Shown here piece after piece: positions 59,232 through 64,000 of a stretch of 64,000 nt of DNA (the stretch's first letter is position 1; each line of letters starts with the position of its first letter). Location: assembly GCA_947623455.1 (NCBI GenBank), contig OX392534.1, forward strand, positions 35,035,426-35,099,425, read 5' to 3'. A program made the position numbers and the translations under genes. The notes under the pieces were generated by a model, which saw only the letters and a list, made by a program, of their open reading frames with translations, had not been told where the DNA came from and searched no databases. Source of the DNA: Mimachlamys varia. Its lineage: Eukaryota; Mollusca; Bivalvia; Pectinida; Pectinidae.

Positions 59232-61423
59232 CTAGCGAGGGACGGGGTACCAGTACTTGATCTGTCGCTGGATACACATTGGGAACAGCACCATGTGTTC
59301 CTCCTCAAATCGCTGACAGAACTTCCTCTCCCAGTACAGGTCATCCTGTGGCAGCTCTTTGGTCAGTACCACGGACAACTCTAGTCCGTAGTTAAACAAC
59401 ATCATGGCATCGGACCGCTTGGCGAAATTGGCTTTGTCCCTCTTACGACTTCCAGAGGGCTTCCATAAAGACCTCCTTTTGACCTGACACGGAGTGGTAC
59501 CGCAGTGACGGCAGAGGGAGGGACCTGTTAATGTACGAATTAATTGCATGTTACGATGGAGAAAATTATTTGCAAAGCTTAAAACTTATAACACATTTGT
59601 ATGTTAAAGACAGGGGCAGGAGTTATAAGCAATAGTAAACCAACTGATTGATTCATGGCTTCAGTGTGGAACGACACGAATGTTAGGTCACAGGGGCATG
59701 TAACAATAAATCTTAAAAGCAATAAACAACAATGTATATTATTTTGATGTACCGGAAGGCTACTGAAAAGATAATTGATTTAAAAAGTTATTGTTACATG
59801 CCCTGTGGTTAGCCGGGCAATTTAGCACAATATTTACGTGTAACATGTTTTTCACAATACGTCATTTATTTTTTTGCTTCTTCATACCTTTTCCTTGATT
59901 TTGATAAAAATTCTCTTTCTATCAGAGAATTAGGCATTTTAATTTTTTCTCGTGTTAAGATTTATATTGATAATTCAGCCTTGGCTGAATTATTGAAATG
60001 AAATAACGTTTCAAAAGGTTATTCAATGAGGTGATTCCCGTAGAAACAGCGAAATCATTGTATCGTAAACATTTGATTTGCTCTATTAGCCCATTATGAT
60101 TAGACTTCAAGGAATGCTCGTTAATTAATTAGCTAAATGACAATTTGCATTAAAATTTATATATTTTAAAATTAAAAATATTATAAGATTGATTCAAATT
60201 GGGGTGAAACATTTTAGCATATATATATAAATGTTTTAAGATTATCTGAATCAAGACAAACAGAGTGAAATTATAATGTAACGAATGTTACTTACGATTC
60301 CACCATTCACGGATCATTAAAACCATGGCTGACAATCTCTGTTTGGCGCTCTGTGTAACCAACGGTACATAGCCCAGCAGCAGGGTTAGAAGCACGCACA
60401 GAAGGGTGCAAAACGCCTCATTTCCAATTTTCTACAACGGATTAAAAGTTGATTATTTCGTAATGAATTTGCTAAAATCTATGAAAATAGGATAAATATA
60501 ACCTTTTTGCAGTTTAAATTCAGACATGTCCTTCAAACGTTGCACATGCTATCAACAGACCAAGATAACAGTCATTTAATTGGTTATTTTAAATAGGGCA
60601 TGCAGTTTAACGGAAAATTTATTTGTTAATGCTGGTTAATATCGAATTACACAAAATATGATACAGATCAGACATAAACACTAAAATATAATCCCTTACC
60701 CGTGTTAGATCGGAAGAAGTTGGACACACTTTCGGAACTTCTACTCCAGTGAAATAATAGAACATCCTTTTGGCATATCCTGGTTCTGGCTCCACACTGA
60801 ACAGAAAATTACGAAGTAAAGATTTAGATTTTTCTAAATCTTCAATAAAACTATTTTCTAAGATTGGAAAAGTTTATTTACGTTAAAAACAACTAGTGGA
60901 ACTGGACTGGGTCGATCATCGGCGACCATGTAGCTCAGTGGTAGAGTGTTCGTCTAGAGTTCGGACGGAAGGTCCCGGGCTCGAACCCCGGTCTGGTCGC
61001 TGCAATTTTCTCTTTCTTCTGTTACAAAATTGGCGAACGAACTTGCCAACCATTGTTAAAAGCATTGGGATTACGCTTAGCAAGAGGATACCCAAAAGTG
61101 TAATTATTGTCTTCGGGGGCGAAGACTTGACAAAAAGGAGGGAGGAATGAAGCAGAATTGGACTGGATCGATCATCAGCAACCAGGTATCTCAGTGGTAA
61201 ATATTATCTGACTGTTTCGAAACACGGAAACAAAGTAAAATGCTAACCCCGGTCTGGCCGCTACATTTTCTCTTTCTCCTGTATCACAACATCACGAGAA
61301 AAGTCAACAAACCAATGTTATTGAATATGACCAGACTTACCACGTAAGGTCCCGGTATACAGCAGGACCTCGATGTATGGCACACAGTATTACCACGTAT
61401 ATCAAGAATAACTTGATATCCAT
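59232..61423 (-). CDS. Unrecognised signal-peptide / single-helix protein with Cys-rich tail
   Basis: Exons (- strand): 61423-61341, 60796-60700, 60431-60296, 59524-59232; GT-AG introns with phases 2, 0 and 1 join to 202 residues. An N-terminal signal-like segment (MDIKLFLIYVVILCAIHRG), a lumenal stretch (FYYFTGVEVPKVCPTSSD), a hydrophobic helix (FCTLLCVLLTLLLGYVPLV), then a basic tail. Exon 4 carries SLCRHCGTTPC, a basic patch (RKRDKANFAKRSD) and RKFCQRFEEEH followed by LFPMCIQRQIKYWYPVPR. I do not recognise the family. The tail's Cys pairs and the R-x-F...P-x-C...I...YP pattern faintly recall the P2X7-type intracellular domain, but I would not assign it. Four phase-consistent exons make it a real gene. 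Confidence 0.68.
60922..61000 (+). mobile_element. SINE family C with a well-preserved tRNA-like head
   Basis: GCGACCA and TGGTCGC form a perfect 7-bp acceptor stem. The D arm is TAGCTCAGTGGTAGAG and the T arm CCGGG-CTCGAAC-CCCGG. The anticodon arm is irregular (9-base loop), so this is a SINE head rather than a tRNA gene. The SINE tail TTTTCTCTTTCTTCTGTTAC follows. It lies in intron 1 of the - strand gene above. A second, damaged copy is at about 61155-61290. Confidence 0.75.
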
Positions 61424-61514
61424 CGTGGTAATCAAGGCGCTAATGCAAAAAGATGATATCTGCGGAGAGACTGATCATCTCCGCCTTTGCCGATTGCTAA
61501 GCAGCTAGGCAACA

Positions 61515-61615
61515 AGTATGTGACGTCACAAATGACTTCTGTAATATGCCGATCATGACGTCATACAATTGTTCTTCCTTTGTTTAGAATTCCTGCCGCG
61601 TTACCATATATAACG
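61515..61615 (-). promoter_or_regulatory. Probable promoter of the - strand gene: two CREs
   Basis: Perfect TGACGTCA palindromes at 61521-61528 and 61556-61563 lie about 100-140 bp upstream of the ATG. A TATATA word is at about 61604-61610, upstream of them. Confidence 0.45.
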
Positions 61616-61638
61616 AAGCTTTATTTGGCCGATCGTCG

Positions 61639-61740
61639 GCGACCATATAGCTTAATTGGTAGAGCGTCCGACTCTAGCTTCGCAGGTCCTGGGTTCGAGC
61701 CTCGATCTGACCGTTTGTATTTTCCGCCAGGCTGTGCTCC
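61639..61740 (+). mobile_element. SINE family C copy, 5' end of the - strand gene
   Basis: GCGACCATATAGCTTAATTG-GTAGAGCG head and GGGTTCGAGCCTCGATC B box. The TTTTCTCTTTCTCC tail is replaced by other sequence. Confidence 0.65.
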
Positions 61741-62099
61741 ATGATACGTACAAAGAGAGACTACGGTTGGCAATGCTGTCAGAATCATGTCACTTTGGGT
61801 AGAATTCGTAACTAGCAATAATGAGAGATTCCGCGCCATGAGTCATAAATGGAACATGAGATTAAGGATGCTCCATTCTATCTTTATTCAACAGAATAGT
61901 TCCTTGAAACTTTCAATTAATTGTTTCGCAACTATGAAGAGGTGATTTAATGAAAATTAAAGAAAAACATTGCTTACAAACTAATTCGTAGAACTAATAT
62001 CACCCGCTTTCCACCTTTTGTAAGGGGGTAATCTTGTTGTTGGTAAAAATCTTTTGTCATTTTCATGCTGTTGACACAAGATGTATAGTTCGGAAATTG

Positions 62100-62620
62100 A
62101 ACTAAAATTAAAGCCTTATACACAGAAATTGGATAATATTTGTTGTCTTAATTGCATGGAAACGTTAATCAAGGGGCCTTAACTCCGCCAATCTACCAAA
62201 AGTGGCGATCAAACTGAATCGAGCCCGTTGGGCAATTAACATTGTTACCAAGATTCAAATAAATTGGATATTATTTGTTGCAATTATTGTAAAGAAACAG
62301 CAGAACAAGACGTTTTTCGTTAATCAAGGGGTCATAACTCAACAGGATAACGATCGCAAAAAGTGGCGATTAATCGTTCGAGTCCTTTAGGCATTTAACT
62401 TTGTTTCCATGTTTCAAAACAATCAGGTAATATTTATTACATTGTACCGTTATTGCATGGAAATAACAAAAGAAAATGACATTTTGCGTTAATCAAAGGG
62501 CCATAACGCCGCCAAAATAACGTTCGTCAAAAATGGCGATCGAACTTGGCCGAGCCCTTTAGGCAATTTACCTTGTAACCAAGTTTCAAGAAAAATGGAT
62601 AATATGTTTCGATGAAATCG
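62100..62620. repeat. Tandem repeat of about 165 bp, three diverged units
   Basis: Each unit has GTTAATCAAGGGGCCATAAC-like, AAAAGTGGCGATCAAAC and TTTAGGCAATTTACCTTGT blocks, the last two shared by all three (62140, 62320, 62490). It resembles a core array of a dispersed element without recognisable ends. Confidence 0.75.
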
Positions 62621-62646
62621 GGGGATGGAAAAATATATATATGTTT

Positions 62647-62733
62647 TTGATTTTCCAGTCACCAGAGGCAGACGAAACATCTGGGGTGCACCAAGGCGCT
62701 GTCATGAACCCCCTCTTATTATTTGCATTTTAT
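62647..62733 (+). pseudogene. LINE reverse-transcriptase fragment
   Basis: The frame reads SPEADETSGVHQGAVMNPLL followed by LFAFY. This is RT motif 4 (G-V-x-Q-G...P-L-L-F) of a different LINE from the one at 1-2958. It is cut off by the TTAA-flanked MITE at 62737. Confidence 0.75.
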
Positions 62734-62736
62734 TAA

Positions 62737-63121
62737 AGGCCCAATATACGTAACTTCAGGGAAATTTTCGTGATTCTGAAAAATTCTGAAAAAAAATCCA
62801 GTTGATAACCATGCAAATATAAGCCTAAAACGAAGTAAACATGAGCGGTAACTAATAAGAAACTCCTGACAAAAAAATCCAAAGAATCGAAAATACTTCA
62901 GGTGGGGCCCACTTCAATAACAAACCGAAGTTAGAAGACGGTTCGTAATGGACGCGTGTTTACAAATAGCGTGTTTCAATTGCTGCTGTACCGGTAACCG
63001 CGAAAGAATTCGTCTTGAATATTGCTGATATCAGTTAATCTTAGCTCAATCTATAAATATAATAAGTTATTAGGCTTGATTTTCGCTTCAAGTTTTGCCG
63101 AAAGTTACGTATATTGGGCCT
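62737..63121 (+). mobile_element. TTAA-flanked MITE, copy 4
   Basis: AGGCCCAATATACGTAACTT and its complement, with TTAA at 62733-62736 and 63122-63125; inserted in the LINE fragment. Confidence 0.9.
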
Positions 63122-63125
63122 TTAA

Positions 63126-64000
63126 AGATTTCTGGAACAACTGAATCTTTTTTTTTCTTTTGCCGGTGATCGTCTATTAAACCGTTCAATTGACAGTGTT
63201 ATATCAATATCTGGTACAGTAGTACTCCAATAATTAGAAAACGACTGACAAATTCCATTCCATCGCCAGAAAATGAAAGCCAGGCAATGTCACATTAAAT
63301 TGCCGTCTTCATTGCTAGGAATTAGAAATCGTTCATGCAGCAAATAGAATGTTATGACATGAAAATAAACCAAAAGCTCTCGTTGCAAGAATTTGTGGTA
63401 AGTTAAATATAAGTCAAAGCTGCAAGATCTATTCGATTCCTAAGGAGTTCAGGGAGATGCACACAGGAAGGCAAGGTACAGACTCACAAAACAGTTGCCA
63501 TTAACATGTTTCCAATATTGTGAAAAATTTCAATTTCGACTAATTTTCTTTTTTTAATGTATAATTTAAGGGGGTTTTACGCACCTAACCCTCCTGCTTC
63601 GAATTTAGGTTCGAAAATTATTAAAATTCGAACCCCACCATTTAGCCCCTATATATCATTACTGACGAGTCCTAGAGGGACGAAACAGCTGTATGATACC
63701 GTGCAATTCATTTTTCCGCATACTGTATTTATTACTTAATTAAAAGATGCAGCATGTGTGTGTTACGTTGTCTTTAAGTGTCTGTTTTACTGGAAACTTA
63801 ATATTCTCAAGAAATATGTTTTGCTTCACAAGCGCTATTCATTTTTGAAAATAAAAAAATATTAGCCCAACTCGTGAAATATAGTTGATATTACTGAGGA
63901 CACCGTTGGATATCCCGTATTTCTCTTCAGGGCACCGACTGAAAGAGGTATTTCAATTTTGTGCGACCGCGTGGTTTCGTCTGCGCTACGTTGCATTGTA
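63126..64000. other. Gene-free end of window
   Basis: AT-rich; no exon, array or recognised repeat. Short open frames near 63557 have no supporting context. Confidence 0.35.

Noticed and set aside
60922..61000. Functional tRNA gene
   Set aside because: The acceptor and T stems are good, but the anticodon arm is irregular and the same head with the same tail recurs as a dispersed SINE.

Overview
The window is animal nuclear DNA. It is AT-rich, has low gene density and long repeat-filled introns, and shows ordinary GT-AG splice sites. The gene homologies, the tRNA-derived SINEs and the 'pearl'/HINE-like elements with about 145-bp core repeats point to a lophotrochozoan, most likely a bivalve mollusc; the taxon is an inference. 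I see no prokaryotic, organellar or viral gene.

Five spliced genes can be built. (1) A CD225/dispanin (IFITM-like) membrane protein, + strand, 4910-10608, behind a TATA/CRE promoter. (2) TRMT10C (mitochondrial RNase P subunit 1, tRNA position-9 methyltransferase), + strand, 23751-31222. (3) PQBP1 (WW-domain splicing factor), + strand, 37632-47366, six exons. (4) A small Cys-rich single-pass membrane protein (CYYR1/Shisa/WBP1-like), - strand, 56221-51490, with two possible 3' ends. (5) An unrecognised signal-peptide/transmembrane protein with a Cys-rich tail, - strand, 61423-59232. TRMT10C and PQBP1 are head-to-tail housekeeping RNA genes, each crowded with transposons. The genes do not form a pathway.

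Layout: 1-2958 is an intact-looking 5'-cut LINE abutting a 39-bp minisatellite (to 3753). 4.7-10.6 kb holds the dispanin gene with SINEs. 14.6-17.2 kb is an ageing 33-bp minisatellite whose + strand reads as an 11-residue repeat running into a unique C-terminus. 17.6-20.1 kb holds foldback elements, a 142-bp palindrome and SINEs. 20.8-22.5 kb is a HINE-like element. 23.7-31.2 kb is TRMT10C. 31.2-37.4 kb is nested non-autonomous transposons. 37.6-47.4 kb is PQBP1, with a HINE-like array of about 14 cores in intron 4. 48-51 kb holds MITEs, a perfect hairpin and an interrupted ORF. 51.5-61.4 kb holds the two - strand membrane-protein genes. 61.6-64 kb is repeats.

The strongest unusual signals are these. 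Four TTAA-flanked MITE copies, one with a related uninterrupted copy that serves as an empty site. A HINE-like element nested in a foldback element, also with an empty-site copy in the window. Nuclear-receptor-type half-sites built into every 145-bp core. A strong excess of the palindrome TGACGTCA. Triplicated first exons and alternative 3' ends in the small Cys-rich gene. All similarity statements are from reading; no search was run.
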